From Microvirgula aerodenitrificans DSM 15089 (lineage in GTDB: Bacteria; Pseudomonadota; Gammaproteobacteria; Burkholderiales; Aquaspirillaceae): DNA of 64,000 nt. The notes under the pieces are model-generated. The model was not told where the DNA came from and made no database searches. It worked only from the letters and a program-made list of their open reading frames with translations. The stretch covers positions 62,001 through 126,000 of the forward strand of contig NZ_JHVK01000003.1 in the NCBI RefSeq assembly GCF_000620105.1, given 5' to 3'. Positions 43,423 to 52,643 of this stretch are shown here, one piece after another (position 1 is the stretch's first letter; each line of letters begins with the position of its first letter). A program made the translations under genes and the position numbers.

Positions 43423-44217
43423 ATGCGTGAACTGATCCATTTTGCCCATGCCAACAGCTACCCGGCCGGCTGCTACCGCAAGCTGCTGGAGACGCTGGGC
43501 CACCAGTACGATATCGCCTGTATCGAGCGCATCGGCCACGACCCGCGCTTTCCGGTCAGTGACAACTGGCCGCATCTGACCGACGAACTGATCCAGTCGG
43601 TCGAACGCCTGGGGCGGCCGGTCTATGGCGTGGGTCACTCGCTGGGCGGCGCCCTGACCGTGCTGGCTGCGCTGAAGCGGCCTGAGTTGTTCGCGGGCGT
43701 GGTGATCCTCGATTCGCCCATCCTGTCGGGCTGGCGCTCGCGCGGACTGTGGCTGGCCAAGCGGCTGGGCCGGATCGAGCGGGTCACGCCGGCCCATATC
43801 GCGCTGGGGCGGCGCGACCAGTTCGACAGCGTCGAGGCAATGCATGCCCACTTCGCCAGAAAGCCGCTGTTCGCCCGCTTCGACCCCGAGGTGCTGGACG
43901 ACTATGTCCGCTTCGGCAGCGAACCGAGTGGCGACGGTGTCCGGCTGACCTTCCGCCCGGAGGTCGAACACAAGGTGTACTGCACGCTGCCGCATATTTT
44001 CCCGCGCATCGCCCGTCCGCTGGCCATGCCGGCGGTGTATCTGGCCGGTGCCGCATCCGATGTCATCGGCCCGGCCGATCTGCGCTTCGTCGAGCGCCGG
44101 TTCGGCATGCGCGTCGAACCGGTGCCCGGCAGTCACCTGTTTCCGCTGGAGCTGCCGCAGGGAACCGCCGAGGAGATTCTGCGCGTGCTGGCGGCCATGT
44201 CCCGCCAGCCCGGTTAG
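43423..44217 (+). CDS. Alpha/beta hydrolase (serine esterase/lipase-like)
   Basis: 264 residues from ATG 43423. The nucleophile elbow GHSLGG puts the catalytic Ser at S73. The strand FAHANSYPAGCYRKLLETLG carries the oxyanion region, and a C-terminal GSHLFPLELPQ gives the likely catalytic His. Members of this group are annotated only as hydrolases. No Shine-Dalgarno is present because an operator-like palindrome occupies that place; leaderless or repressed translation is possible. The motif links it to the acyl-CoA dehydrogenase, hinting at an ester or fatty-acid substrate (inference). Confidence 0.86.
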   Translation: MRELIHFAHANSYPAGCYRKLLETLGHQYDIACIERIGHDPRFPVSDNWPHLTDELIQSVERLGRPVYGVGHSLGGALTVLAALKRPELFAGVVILDSPILSGWRSRGLWLAKRLGRIERVTPAHIALGRRDQFDSVEAMHAHFARKPLFARFDPEVLDDYVRFGSEPSGDGVRLTFRPEVEHKVYCTLPHIFPRIARPLAMPAVYLAGAASDVIGPADLRFVERRFGMRVEPVPGSHLFPLELPQGTAEEILRVLAAMSRQPG

Positions 44218-44819
44218 GCCAGTGCCGGCAACTCGTCCACCAGCAGCCACAGTGCCGTTGCCGCCATCAGCGTCGCCATTACCGTATTGAACACGCGCAG
44301 GGCGGCCGGGCTGGACAGCCAGTGGCGCATCCGGTCGCCGGCCAGCGCCCATACCGCGATGCACGGCAGGTTGATCGCCGCGCAGACCAGGCCCAGCCAC
44401 AGTGCCGTCGCCGGGTCGTGGCCGTCGCGCGGCATGAACAGGATGGCGGCGTTCAGCACCATGATCCAGGCTTTCGGGTTCACCCACTGGAACAGGGCGG
44501 CGCCGAACAGGCTCATCGGCCGGGCGCTGTCGCGCGCTTCCGGGCTGCCGGCGCGCAGGATCTGCCATGACAGCCACAGCAGGTAGACACAGCCGGCGAC
44601 CGCCAGCGGCAGGCGGACCGAATCCATGCCGGCCAGGATGAAGACCAGCAGCGTGGCGGTCAGCGTGACCTGCACCGCATGGCCGATGCTGACGCCGAAG
44701 ACGTGCGGCAGGGTACGCTGGAAGCCGAAATTGACTCCCGAGGTGGCCAGCATCAGGTTGTTCGGGCCGGGGGTGATCGACATCACCGCGACATAGCTCA
44801 ACAGGGCGAAATCCAGCAT
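44214..44819 (-). CDS. LysE/RhtB-family amino-acid exporter
   Basis: 201 residues from ATG 44817-44819, with AAAGGA at -12. The N-terminal ITPGPNNLMLATSGVNFGFQRTLPHVFGVSIGH is the LysE/RhtB signature. Five to six membrane helices, with NPKAWIMVLNAAILF in the middle. It would export an amino acid or derivative. It is divergent from a MocR-type regulator, a pairing commonly seen when the regulator controls the exporter. Its stop overlaps that of the converging hydrolase. Confidence 0.9.
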   Translation of the reverse strand: MLDFALLSYVAVMSITPGPNNLMLATSGVNFGFQRTLPHVFGVSIGHAVQVTLTATLLVFILAGMDSVRLPLAVAGCVYLLWLSWQILRAGSPEARDSARPMSLFGAALFQWVNPKAWIMVLNAAILFMPRDGHDPATALWLGLVCAAINLPCIAVWALAGDRMRHWLSSPAALRVFNTVMATLMAATALWLLVDELPALA

Positions 44820-44897
44820 GGCAGGGATCCTTTGGTAGATGGACACCATGGTAAAAGGCCCCGCCGGATGGTTACAGATCCAGTAATAACGTATTGT

Positions 44898-44909
44898 ATT
44901 GGTGCCAAT
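44898..44909. promoter_or_regulatory. Palindrome in the exporter/MocR divergent promoter
   Basis: ATTGG-TG-CCAAT, a perfect 12-bp palindrome in the AT-rich 138-bp gap between the LysE-type exporter (44819, minus) and the MocR gene (44958, plus). A candidate binding site for the MocR regulator. Confidence 0.38.
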
Positions 44910-44957
44910 TGCATTTGTTTTCAACTGTAACCCGTGTTTTGCCACCGGATTGTCACC

Positions 44958-46403
44958 ATGAATACGACCGCCACCCCCGACCTGCCGTACTACCTGCGCG
45001 TTGCCGACGAACTCGGCGATGCCATCCTGCGCGGGACGCTGGCGCCGGGCAGCCGTCTGCCATCGGTGCGACAGGCGTCGCAAAGCCGGCAGTTGAGCCT
45101 GAACACGGTGGTGGCTGCCTACCGCACGCTGGAGGATCGCGGGCTGGTCGAGGCGCGTCCGCAGTCCGGCTACTACGTGCGTGCCCGGCTGCCGTCGCCG
45201 CGTGGCGCGCTCGGCTCGCCGGTGGCCGAACCGGCCCGGGCCACCTCGGGCGACGTGCTCGACCTGATCGGGGCGGTACTGGGCGCGCAGCAGCGGCCGG
45301 ACTTTATCGATCTGGCGCTGGCCTGTCCGCGCGGCGGCGATTTCTACCCGGGCGGCAAGCTCGCCCGCATCCTGTCCGGCCTGCTGCGCCGGCAGCCGGA
45401 ACTGATCAGCACCTATTCGATGCCGCCGGGGTCGGAACGCCTGCGGCAGCAGATTGCCCGGCGCGGGCTCGACCTCGGCATGACGCTGGCTCCGGACGAT
45501 ATCGTGCTGACGCATGGCTGCATGGAAGGACTGCAACTGGCGTTGCGCGCCGTGACCCGGCCGGGCGGGACGGTCGGGCTGGAGTCGCCCACCTATTTCA
45601 ATCTGCTGCCGTTGCTGGCCAGTCTCGGACTGAAGGCGGTGGAGATTCCAACCGATCCGCAACACGGCATGTCACTGGATGTGCTGGAGCTGCTGCTGTC
45701 GGAAAAGCGGCTGGATGCGGTGGTGGCCATGCCGAACGTGCACAACCCGCTCGGCTTCAGCATGTCGCTGGCGGCCAAGCAGCGGCTGGCGCGGCTGGTC
45801 AACGACTACCGGGTGCCGCTGATCGAGGATGCGCTGTATGCCGAGCTGCAGTTCGCGCCGGCGCTGGCCCCGGCGGCCAAGGCGTTCGACCGCAATGGCT
45901 GGATCATTGTCTGCGCCAGCTATACCAAGACGCTGGCGCCGGATTTCCGGGTGGGCTGGGTCGAGGGCGGGCGTTTCGCTGCCGACATCCGCCGGCTCAA
46001 GTTCAGCTCGTCGGTCGCGGAACCGGCCGTGCTGGCGGAAACGATCGGACTGTTTCTGGAGTCCGGCGGCTACGACCATCACCTGCGCAATCTGCGCCGG
46101 CGCTACGCCGATCAGGTCGAGCGGCTGCGTGGCATGGTCGGCGAATTCTTCCCGGCCGGCACGCGGGCCACGTCGCCGAGCGGCGGTTTTCTGGTGTGGG
46201 TGGCGCTGCCGGAGCAGGTGGATACCGTGGCGCTGTGCCACGCGGCGCTGGCCGAACGCATCAGCGTCATGCCGGGCACGATGTACTCGCCGTCCGGCCG
46301 CTACGCGAATGCGATGCGGCTGTCGTGCTGCTATCCGCTCGACGCCCGCTACAGCGCCGCGCTGGCGCGGGTTGGCGAGCTGGCAAAGCAGCAACTGGGC
46401 TGA
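44958..46403 (+). CDS. MocR-family transcription factor (GntR HTH + aminotransferase fold)
   Basis: 481 residues from ATG 44958. Residues 1-75 are a GntR-type winged helix (LGDAILRGTLAPGSRLPSVRQASQSRQLSLNTVVAAYRTLEDRGLVEARPQSGYYV). The rest is a fold-type I aminotransferase domain with SPTYFNLLPLL, PNVHNPLGFSM and the PLP-binding K324 in SYTKTLAPDFRVGW. Such proteins sense PLP or an amino acid as external aldimine and rarely catalyse transamination. Probable control of the divergent exporter and itself. Confidence 0.93.
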   Translation: MNTTATPDLPYYLRVADELGDAILRGTLAPGSRLPSVRQASQSRQLSLNTVVAAYRTLEDRGLVEARPQSGYYVRARLPSPRGALGSPVAEPARATSGDVLDLIGAVLGAQQRPDFIDLALACPRGGDFYPGGKLARILSGLLRRQPELISTYSMPPGSERLRQQIARRGLDLGMTLAPDDIVLTHGCMEGLQLALRAVTRPGGTVGLESPTYFNLLPLLASLGLKAVEIPTDPQHGMSLDVLELLLSEKRLDAVVAMPNVHNPLGFSMSLAAKQRLARLVNDYRVPLIEDALYAELQFAPALAPAAKAFDRNGWIIVCASYTKTLAPDFRVGWVEGGRFAADIRRLKFSSSVAEPAVLAETIGLFLESGGYDHHLRNLRRRYADQVERLRGMVGEFFPAGTRATSPSGGFLVWVALPEQVDTVALCHAALAERISVMPGTMYSPSGRYANAMRLSCCYPLDARYSAALARVGELAKQQLG

Positions 46404-46406
46404 GCG

Positions 46407-46661
46407 TCAGCGCGGCGGGGCGTCGTCCCTGGGCTTCAGCGCCGCCATTGCCGCCTTCTGCATTTCCAGCGCCTTGATCTGCATCGACAGCATGCCCATG
46501 CTCATGGTCAGCCAGTTTTCGATCACGCGCAGTTCACCGATCTTGCGTTCGATTTCCTCCTCGCTCAGCGGGGGCATGAACGGCTGCATCGGGCTGCCGC
46601 CCTGCGGCCAGAACTGGCGCAGGAAGGCAAACGGATCGGACGGATTGAAATCGGCGCTCAT
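46407..46661 (-). CDS. phaM: PhaM-family PHA granule regulatory protein
   Basis: 84 residues from ATG 46659-46661 with GGAG at -9. The core FAFLRQFWPQG...PLSEEEIERKIGELRVIENWLTMSMGMLSMQIKALEMQKAAMAAL matches the PhaM C-terminal-lacking short form in betaproteobacteria. PhaM binds PHB synthase and DNA, activating synthase and spreading granules. The long basic (PAKKA-type) DNA-binding tail of the Ralstonia protein is absent here, so granule-nucleoid attachment may be lost. Downstream of maeB but separated by a strong terminator. Confidence 0.8.
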   Translation of the reverse strand: MSADFNPSDPFAFLRQFWPQGGSPMQPFMPPLSEEEIERKIGELRVIENWLTMSMGMLSMQIKALEMQKAAMAALKPRDDAPPR

Positions 46662-46684
46662 GACGGCTCCAGGCAGTTTGAACC

Positions 46685-46719
46685 AAAGAAAAACGGGCAA
46701 CCCGCAAGGGGTTGCCCGT
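46685..46719 (-). terminator. Rho-independent terminator after maeB
   Basis: An 11-bp stem ACGGGCAACCC/GGGTTGCCCGT with a 5-nt loop (46693-46719), then TTTTTCTTT on the minus strand. It lies 32 bp past the maeB stop and overlaps the 5' leader of phaM. Confidence 0.93.
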
Positions 46720-46750
46720 TCAGTATAGCCCTGGTGCCGGCCGGCGAGGA

Positions 46751-49027
46751 TTACGCCTGTTCGATCGCCCCGACGGCGGCGATGGCCACCATGTTCAGGA
46801 TGCGGCGGACCGACGAGATCGGCGTCACGATGTGGACCGACTTCGACAGACCCATCAGGATCGGGCCGATGGTCACGCCGTCGGAAGCCGACACGCGCAG
46901 CAGGTTGTAGCTGATGTTGGCGGACTCGACGTTCGGCATCACCAGCAGGTTGGCGCTGCCCTTCAGCGGGCTGTCCGGCATGGCCTGGGCACGGATGTGC
47001 TCGACCAGAGCGGCATCACCCTGCATTTCGCCGTCGACTTCCAGGTCCGGCTGGCGTTCGCGGATCAGGTCCAGCGCGTCGCGCATGGTCTGGGCCGAGC
47101 ACAGGGTGCCGCTGCCGAAGCTCGAATGCGACAGCAGGGCCACCTTCGGTGCGATGCCGAAGCGGTGCATTGCCTGGGTGGCCATGCGGGTGATGTCGGC
47201 GATCTGCTCCGCGCTCGGGGCCGGGTTCACGTAGGTGTCGGTGACGAAGATGTTGCCGGTCGGCAGCAGCAGCGCGTTCATCGCGCCCAGCGTCGGGCAG
47301 TCATCGGCCATCGGGATCACCTGACGGATCAGCTCGAGGTGCATCGGGTAGGTGCCGAAGGTACCGCACACCATCGCGTCGGCTTCGCCGCGGCGAACCA
47401 TCAGCGCGCCGATCAGCGTGGTCTTGCGCGACACTTCGCGACGGGCCAGCTCGTGCGACACGCCCTGGCGCTTCATGATCTCGTAGTACTCGCTCCAGTA
47501 TTCCTTGAAGCGCGGATCGTTTTCGTTGTTGACCAGCTCGAAGTCGATGCCCGGGCGCAGCTTCAGGCCCAGCTTCTCGATGCGCTGTTCGACCACCGAC
47601 GGCCGGCCGATCAGGATCGGGAAGGCGAGGCCGGTCGACACGATTTCCTGGGTGGCGTGCAGGATGCGTTCGTCTTCACCCTCGCACAGCACGACGCGCT
47701 TCTTGTCCTTCTTGGCCGCGGCGAACACCGGCTTCATGAACAGGTTCGTCTTGTAGACGAACTGGGTCAGCTTCTCGATGTACGCATCCATGTCCTCGAT
47801 CGGACGGGTGGCGACACCGGAATCCATGGCGGCCTGGGCGACGGCCGGCGCGATCTTGATGATCAGGCGCGGGTCGAACGGCTTCGGAATCAGGTATTCC
47901 GGGCCGAAGCTCAGTTCCTGGTTTTCGTAGGCGCTGGCGACCACGTCGTTCTGCTCGGCCATGGCCAGATCGGCAATGGCACGCACGCAGGCGAGCTTCA
48001 TTTCCTCGTTGATCGTCGTCGCGCCGACGTCGAGCGCGCCGCGGAAGATGAACGGGAAGCAGAGTACGTTGTTGACCTGGTTCGGGAAGTCCGAACGGCC
48101 GGTGCAGATGATGGCGTCCGGGCGGGCTTCCTTCGCCAGCGGCGGCAGGATTTCCGGTTCCGGGTTGGCCAGGGCCAGGATCAGCGGATGCGCGGCCATG
48201 GTCTTGACCATTTCCGGCGACACCAGTCTCGGGCCGGACAGGCCGAGGAAGATGTCGGCATCGACCATCGCGTCGGCCAGCTTGCGCATGCCGTTGTCGT
48301 CGATGGCGAAGCGGGCCTTGGACGGATCGAGCTTCTCGTCACGACCCTTGAAGATCACGCCCTTCGAGTCGCAGGCGATGATGTTCTTCGGCTGCAGGCC
48401 GAGGGCCACCAGCAGGTCGAGGCAGGCAATGGCGGCGGCACCGGCGCCGGACACCACCAGGCGTACCGAGCCGATGTCCTTGCCGACCACGCGCAGGCCG
48501 TTGAGCACGGCAGCAGTGGTGATGATCGCGGTACCGTGCTGGTCGTCGTGGAACACCGGAATGTTCATCTTCTCGCGACACTTCTTCTCGATGTAGAAGC
48601 ACTCCGGCGCCTTGATGTCTTCAAGGTTGATGCCGCCGAAGGTCGGTTCCAGCGAGGTGATGATGTCGACCAGCTTGTCCGGATCGTGCTCGTCGACTTC
48701 GATGTCGAACACGTCGATGCCGGCGAACTTCTTGAACAGGACGCCCTTGCCTTCCATGACCGGCTTGCCGGCGAGTGCGCCGATATTGCCCAGGCCCAGC
48801 ACGGCCGTGCCGTTGGAGATCACGGCGACGAGGTTGCCACGCGCGGTCAGGGTGTTGGCTTCAGCCGGGTTTTCCACGATGGCGTCGCAAGCGGCGGCGA
48901 CCCCGGGGGAATAGGCGAGCGCAAGGTCACGCTGAGTGGCGAGCGGCTTGGTCGGCGAGACCTGGATCTTGCCGCCAGTGGGGAAACGGTGATAGTCGAG
49001 GGCGCTCTGGCGCAGTTGCTCGTCCAT
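46751..49027 (-). CDS. maeB: NADP-dependent malic enzyme with phosphotransacetylase-like domain
   Basis: 758 residues from ATG 49025-49027, AGGAG at -11. N-terminal half is malic enzyme ([54 protein letters not shown]). C-terminal half resembles phosphotransacetylase ([36 protein letters not shown]), the MaeB hybrid type, where it serves as regulatory domain. It makes pyruvate, CO2 and NADPH from malate. It fits growth on C4-dicarboxylates delivered by the adjacent dctPQM. Confidence 0.95.
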   Translation of the reverse strand: MDEQLRQSALDYHRFPTGGKIQVSPTKPLATQRDLALAYSPGVAAACDAIVENPAEANTLTARGNLVAVISNGTAVLGLGNIGALAGKPVMEGKGVLFKKFAGIDVFDIEVDEHDPDKLVDIITSLEPTFGGINLEDIKAPECFYIEKKCREKMNIPVFHDDQHGTAIITTAAVLNGLRVVGKDIGSVRLVVSGAGAAAIACLDLLVALGLQPKNIIACDSKGVIFKGRDEKLDPSKARFAIDDNGMRKLADAMVDADIFLGLSGPRLVSPEMVKTMAAHPLILALANPEPEILPPLAKEARPDAIICTGRSDFPNQVNNVLCFPFIFRGALDVGATTINEEMKLACVRAIADLAMAEQNDVVASAYENQELSFGPEYLIPKPFDPRLIIKIAPAVAQAAMDSGVATRPIEDMDAYIEKLTQFVYKTNLFMKPVFAAAKKDKKRVVLCEGEDERILHATQEIVSTGLAFPILIGRPSVVEQRIEKLGLKLRPGIDFELVNNENDPRFKEYWSEYYEIMKRQGVSHELARREVSRKTTLIGALMVRRGEADAMVCGTFGTYPMHLELIRQVIPMADDCPTLGAMNALLLPTGNIFVTDTYVNPAPSAEQIADITRMATQAMHRFGIAPKVALLSHSSFGSGTLCSAQTMRDALDLIRERQPDLEVDGEMQGDAALVEHIRAQAMPDSPLKGSANLLVMPNVESANISYNLLRVSASDGVTIGPILMGLSKSVHIVTPISSVRRILNMVAIAAVGAIEQA

Positions 49028-49221
49028 GAAAGACACTCCTGGTTGAGGCTTTTCGGTTGTGAACACGGTGGTATTGTTGTCTGACAAGTTCGCCGCGAGC
49101 CGACCATTATAGCCATTCAGCGGCGTGACAAGCCATTGGTATGACCGATTTTGATTTCGGTCACCGGATGGCCAGAAAAACGTCAAATGTCAGATATTGA
49201 AAATGCATGAAAGATAACGCA

Positions 49222-49285
49222 CGCGGGCGGCCAGAAAAATGACCGCCCGCGCGCCGGACTGTGCGTCAGCCCCGCCGTGGCGGGG
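49222..49285 (-). terminator. Hairpins downstream of dctM
   Basis: CCCCGCC-GT-GGCGGGG (49270-49285) and a 9-bp stem CGCGGGCGG/CCGCCCGCG (49222-49230 with 49243-49251) follow the dctM stop on the minus strand. There is no good U-run. They likely end the dctPQM transcript. Confidence 0.5.
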
Positions 49286-49300
49286 ACGGGCAGCGCAGGA

Positions 49301-50587
49301 TCACGACATCATGCCCAGCGTTCTCGGCAGCCACAGCGAGATGGCCGGCACATAGGTGATCAGCACCAGGAAGCCGAGCATGGTCAGCAGCCATGGCCAG
49401 ACCGCCTTGGTCAGCTCGGTGATGCCCATCTTGGTGATGCCGCTCGCCACGTAGAGGTTCAGCCCCACTGGCGGGTGGCACATGCCGACTTCCATGTTGA
49501 CCACGATCAGGATGCCGAAGTGGACCGGATCGATGCCGAGGTGCATGGCCATCGGGAACAGGATCGGCGCCATGATCAGCACGATCGACGACGGTTCCAT
49601 CACGTTGCCCGCCAGCAGCAGCAGCACGTTCACCACCAGCAGGAAGGCGATCGGTCCCATGCCCTGGTTCAGCATCCATTCCGCCATGTTCTGCGGAATC
49701 TGCTCGCTGGTCATCAGGAACGAGAACAGCACGGCATTGGTGATGATGTATAGCAGCATCGCCGACATGTTGGCCGAGTCGAGCAGCACTTTCGGCACCT
49801 GGCTCAGCTTCATGTCCTTGTACACGAACACCGCGACGAAGAACGCGTACACCGCACTCATGGCCGCGGCCTCGGTCGGCGTGAAGATGCCGGTATAGAT
49901 GCCGCCGATGACCACCACGATCAGCAGCAGACCCCAGATCGACTCGCGCAGCGCGTGCAGCCGCTGCGATGCCGACGCCTTGGCCAGGCGCGGATAGCCG
50001 AACTTGCGGGCACGCCACCAGGTGGTCACGCCGAGCAGCGTGGCCAGCAGCAGGCCCGGGATCACGCCGGCCATGAACAGTTGTCCGACCGAGGTGTTGG
50101 TGGCGACCGAATACATCACCATGACGATGGACGGCGGAATCAGGATGCCGAGCGCGCCCGAGGTGGTGATGACACCGGCACCGAAGCGCGGCGGGAAGCC
50201 CTGCTTGATCATCGCCGGCAGCAGGATGGAGCCGATGGCGACCACGGTTGCCGGCGACGAGCCGGACACGGCGGCGAACAGGGCGCAGGCCAGCACGCCG
50301 GCCAGGCCCAGACCGCCATGCCAGTGGCCGACCATGCTGGTGGCGAAGCGGATCATCCGCCGTGCCACACCGCCGTGGGTCAGGAAGTTGCCGGCGAGGA
50401 TGAAGAACGGAATCGCCATGATTTCGAACTTCTCGATGCCGGTGAACAGCTTCAGCGCCACCGACGTGATCGGCACGTCGGTCATGGTGAACAGGAAGGT
50501 CAGTACGGTCAGACCGAGCGAAATCGAGATCGGCATGCCGGTCAGCATCAGCACGATCAGCAAGGTGAAGATAATCAGCGCGCTCAC
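49301..50587 (-). CDS. dctM: TRAP transporter large permease DctM
   Basis: 428 residues with 12 or more membrane segments. Typical DctM blocks: LMLTGMPISISLGLTVL, IPFFILAGNFLTHGGVARRMI, SGSSPATVVAIGSILLPAMIKQGF, GTLGILIPPS-like GALGILIPPSIVMVMY, and GVMEPSS-like GNVMEPSSIVLIMAPILFPM. Starts at GTG overlapping the dctQ stop (GTGA) with AGGAG upstream. It forms the Na+- or H+-coupled conduit for dicarboxylates presented by DctP. Confidence 0.95.
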   Translation of the reverse strand: MSALIIFTLLIVLMLTGMPISISLGLTVLTFLFTMTDVPITSVALKLFTGIEKFEIMAIPFFILAGNFLTHGGVARRMIRFATSMVGHWHGGLGLAGVLACALFAAVSGSSPATVVAIGSILLPAMIKQGFPPRFGAGVITTSGALGILIPPSIVMVMYSVATNTSVGQLFMAGVIPGLLLATLLGVTTWWRARKFGYPRLAKASASQRLHALRESIWGLLLIVVVIGGIYTGIFTPTEAAAMSAVYAFFVAVFVYKDMKLSQVPKVLLDSANMSAMLLYIITNAVLFSFLMTSEQIPQNMAEWMLNQGMGPIAFLLVVNVLLLLAGNVMEPSSIVLIMAPILFPMAMHLGIDPVHFGILIVVNMEVGMCHPPVGLNLYVASGITKMGITELTKAVWPWLLTMLGFLVLITYVPAISLWLPRTLGMMS

Positions 50588-51243
50588 GATTTGTTCTCCT
50601 TGTCGTCGTCACGACGCTGCTTGTCCCACGCCTCGTCGGACAGGCCGGCATGGCCGTGTTCGCGTTCTTCGGCGATCTGGATCGCTTCGCCGATGCTGAC
50701 TTCGTCTTCGTCGTCCATGCCTTCGACATGGCTGTGGTCATGGTGCGGCAGCTCGCCGGTGCGGATGAAGTTCCACGCCACCTGCAGGAAGCGGAAGCAC
50801 ATCAGGTAGGAACCGACCGGGATGGCCAGATAGACGATCCACATCGGCAGTTCCAGGTCGGCCGAGGTCTGTTCGGTGTGGCCGATTTCCCAGACAAAGT
50901 CCGCGCCCAGCGTGCCGACGGTGGCGGTGAACAGCGCACCGGCCATCAGGCCGAAGATCACGAATTTGTTGCGGTTCGGCGTGGACAGCTTGTTGATCAG
51001 CACATCGACGCCGACGTGGATGCCGGTACGCACGCCATAGGCGGCACCGAACTTGGCCATCCACACGAACATGTAGATGCAGAGTTCCTGCGCCCAGCTG
51101 AGATGAATGTGGGTGAGATAGGGCTGCAACGCATCGATACCCATGCCGTAGCGGTGTACCACCGCGACGAAAATGAGCAGGGTTGCGGCCCCCATGAGAA
51201 AGGCGATCAGCCATTCCTCAAGGTGGTCGAGAAATTTGAGCAT
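50584..51243 (-). CDS. dctQ: TRAP transporter small permease DctQ
   Basis: 219 residues with four transmembrane helices: EEWLIAFLMGAATLLIFVAVVHRYG first, the DctQ WAQELCIYMFVWMAKFGAAYGVRTGIHVGVDVL block, then two more. The C-terminal tail of about 50 residues is strongly charged and His/Asp/Glu-rich (HHDHSHVEGMDDEDE), longer than in many DctQ proteins. It partners DctM in the membrane. It lies 111 bp downstream of dctP, with a strong stem-loop between. Confidence 0.92.
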   Translation of the reverse strand: MLKFLDHLEEWLIAFLMGAATLLIFVAVVHRYGMGIDALQPYLTHIHLSWAQELCIYMFVWMAKFGAAYGVRTGIHVGVDVLINKLSTPNRNKFVIFGLMAGALFTATVGTLGADFVWEIGHTEQTSADLELPMWIVYLAIPVGSYLMCFRFLQVAWNFIRTGELPHHDHSHVEGMDDEDEVSIGEAIQIAEEREHGHAGLSDEAWDKQRRDDDKENKS

Positions 51244-51291
51244 GACGGTATCCGGTCGCAGATCACTGCGAAGAGCGGGTATCGGAGGACG

Positions 51292-51344
51292 CCGGCGCCC
51301 GCGGCGGGACGGAAAACCGTCCGCCGTTCGTGTCGGGGCGCCGG
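51292..51344 (-). other. Large intercistronic stem-loop between dctP and dctQ
   Basis: Outer stem CCGGCGCC (51292-51299)/GGCGCCGG (51337-51344), inner stem CGGCGGGACGG/CCGTCCGCCG with an AAAA loop (51302-51326). No U-run. Likely partial terminator or 3' stabiliser of the dctP message, giving an excess of binding protein over permease. Confidence 0.65.
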
Positions 51345-51354
51345 GGCAGGGGGC

Positions 51355-52359
51355 TTACTGCGCCGGGTTGAAGCCGGTGTCCTTGTAGATCGCCTTGATC
51401 AGGTCCGGACCGATGCGGTCGGACATCTTCTGATGCACCGGCACCAGCGCCTTCTTGAACGCGGCACGTTCGGCCGGCGTCGGCGTGTAGACCTGGGTCT
51501 TGCCGCTGGCCTTGACCCGCGCCAGGTCGTCGTTGTTTTCCTTCTCGGCGATCTGGTTCGCGTAGGTGGTGGCATCACGCATCGCGCCTTCCAGCGTGGT
51601 GCGCACGTCGCCCGGCAGGCCGTCCCAGAACTTCTTGTTCACGATCACCGCATAGCCGAGGTAGCCGTGGTTGGTCAGGGTCAGGTTCTTCTGCACTTCG
51701 TGCATCTTCTGGGTGTAGAAATTCGAGATCGGGTTCTCGGTGCCGTCGACCACGCCGGTCTGCAGCGCCTGGTACACCTCGGAGAACGCCATCACCTGCG
51801 GCATGGCGCCGAGGGCGCGGACTTCTTCTTCCAGCACCTTGGACGACTGGATGCGCAGCTTCAGGCCCTTCATGTCGGCCGGCGTCTTCATCGGGCGGTT
51901 GGACGAGAAGCTCTTGAAGCCGTTGTCCCAGAATGCCAGGCCCTTGATGCCCTTGGGTTCCAGCTTGGCCAGCAGCTGCTTGCCGATCGGGCCCTGGGTC
52001 ACTTTGTGCAGGTCGTTGTAGTCGTCAAAGATGTACGGCAGGTCGAACACCTCGAACTCCTTGGCGCCCAGCGGGCCGAACTTGGCCAGCGACGGGGCCA
52101 GCATCTGCACCGCGCCCAGTTGCAGCGCCTCGAGCTCTTCCTTGTCCTTGTACAGCTGGCTGTTCGGGTAGACCTGGACCTTGACCTTGCCCTTGGTGCG
52201 TTCTTCGGCCAGCTTCTTGAAGTACTCGGCAGCCTTGCCCTTCGGGGTGTTCACGGCCACGACGTGGCTGAACTTGATGACGATTTCGCCGGCGGCGACG
52301 GCGGCTTGCGACAGACCGAGGCCGAGCGCGACGGTCAGGGCGGCTAGTTTGAGTTTCAT
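51355..52359 (-). CDS. dctP: TRAP dicarboxylate-binding protein DctP
   Basis: 334 residues from ATG 52357-52359, with GGAGACAGGA upstream. Signal peptide 1-22 (AALTVALGLGLSQAAVAAG). IVIKFSHVVAVNTPKGKAAEYFKKLAEERTKGKVKVQVYPNSQLYKDKEELEALQLGAVQM is the DctP N-lobe. The conserved substrate Arg is probably that in GLKLRIQSS, and TENPISNFYTQKMHEVQKNLTLTNHGYLGY follows. It captures malate, fumarate or succinate in the periplasm. First gene of dctPQM, divergent from a sensor kinase. Confidence 0.95.
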   Translation of the reverse strand: MKLKLAALTVALGLGLSQAAVAAGEIVIKFSHVVAVNTPKGKAAEYFKKLAEERTKGKVKVQVYPNSQLYKDKEELEALQLGAVQMLAPSLAKFGPLGAKEFEVFDLPYIFDDYNDLHKVTQGPIGKQLLAKLEPKGIKGLAFWDNGFKSFSSNRPMKTPADMKGLKLRIQSSKVLEEEVRALGAMPQVMAFSEVYQALQTGVVDGTENPISNFYTQKMHEVQKNLTLTNHGYLGYAVIVNKKFWDGLPGDVRTTLEGAMRDATTYANQIAEKENNDDLARVKASGKTQVYTPTPAERAAFKKALVPVHQKMSDRIGPDLIKAIYKDTGFNPAQ

Positions 52360-52413
52360 TCCTGTCTCCATAATTTGTAGAACTATCAGGGTGTTGTTGT
52401 TGTGTGTCATGCG

Positions 52414-52486
52414 AGTGTCCTTTTGTCGGACACTGGGCGGAACATAGTGTGCACAAGACCGGATGGCTATTAGGGAATGCCCTAAT
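52414..52486. promoter_or_regulatory. Two inverted repeats in the dctP/dctS divergent promoter
   Basis: AGTGTCC (52414-52420)/GGACACT (52428-52434) and ATTAGGG-AATG-CCCTAAT (52469-52486), both perfect. The second is a plausible response-regulator operator lying 110 bp upstream of the dctP start and 158 bp upstream of the kinase start. No sigma-54 consensus was evident. Confidence 0.5.
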
Positions 52487-52643
52487 GGAATAATAATTAT
52501 GCTTCCGGGCTGGTCGCTGCCGCCCTGCCCGCCGCGGCCGGGCGCGCTACAATTGCCGCCCCGATCACTGAAACGCCGTCCCGTTGCCCCCTGTCTCCGG
52601 CGACGCCGGATCAGCCTGTCGCCACCGGCCGGATGGACTCGCC

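Noticed and set aside
49260-49300. Possible further copy of the dispersed repeat
   Set aside because: Only a short CCCCGCC/GGCGGGG hairpin is shared in style; flanks do not align with the repeat.
52360-52643. Sigma-54 promoter for dctP
   Set aside because: No GG-N10-GC element with good flanks was found, and the regulator family is FixJ-type rather than NtrC-type.
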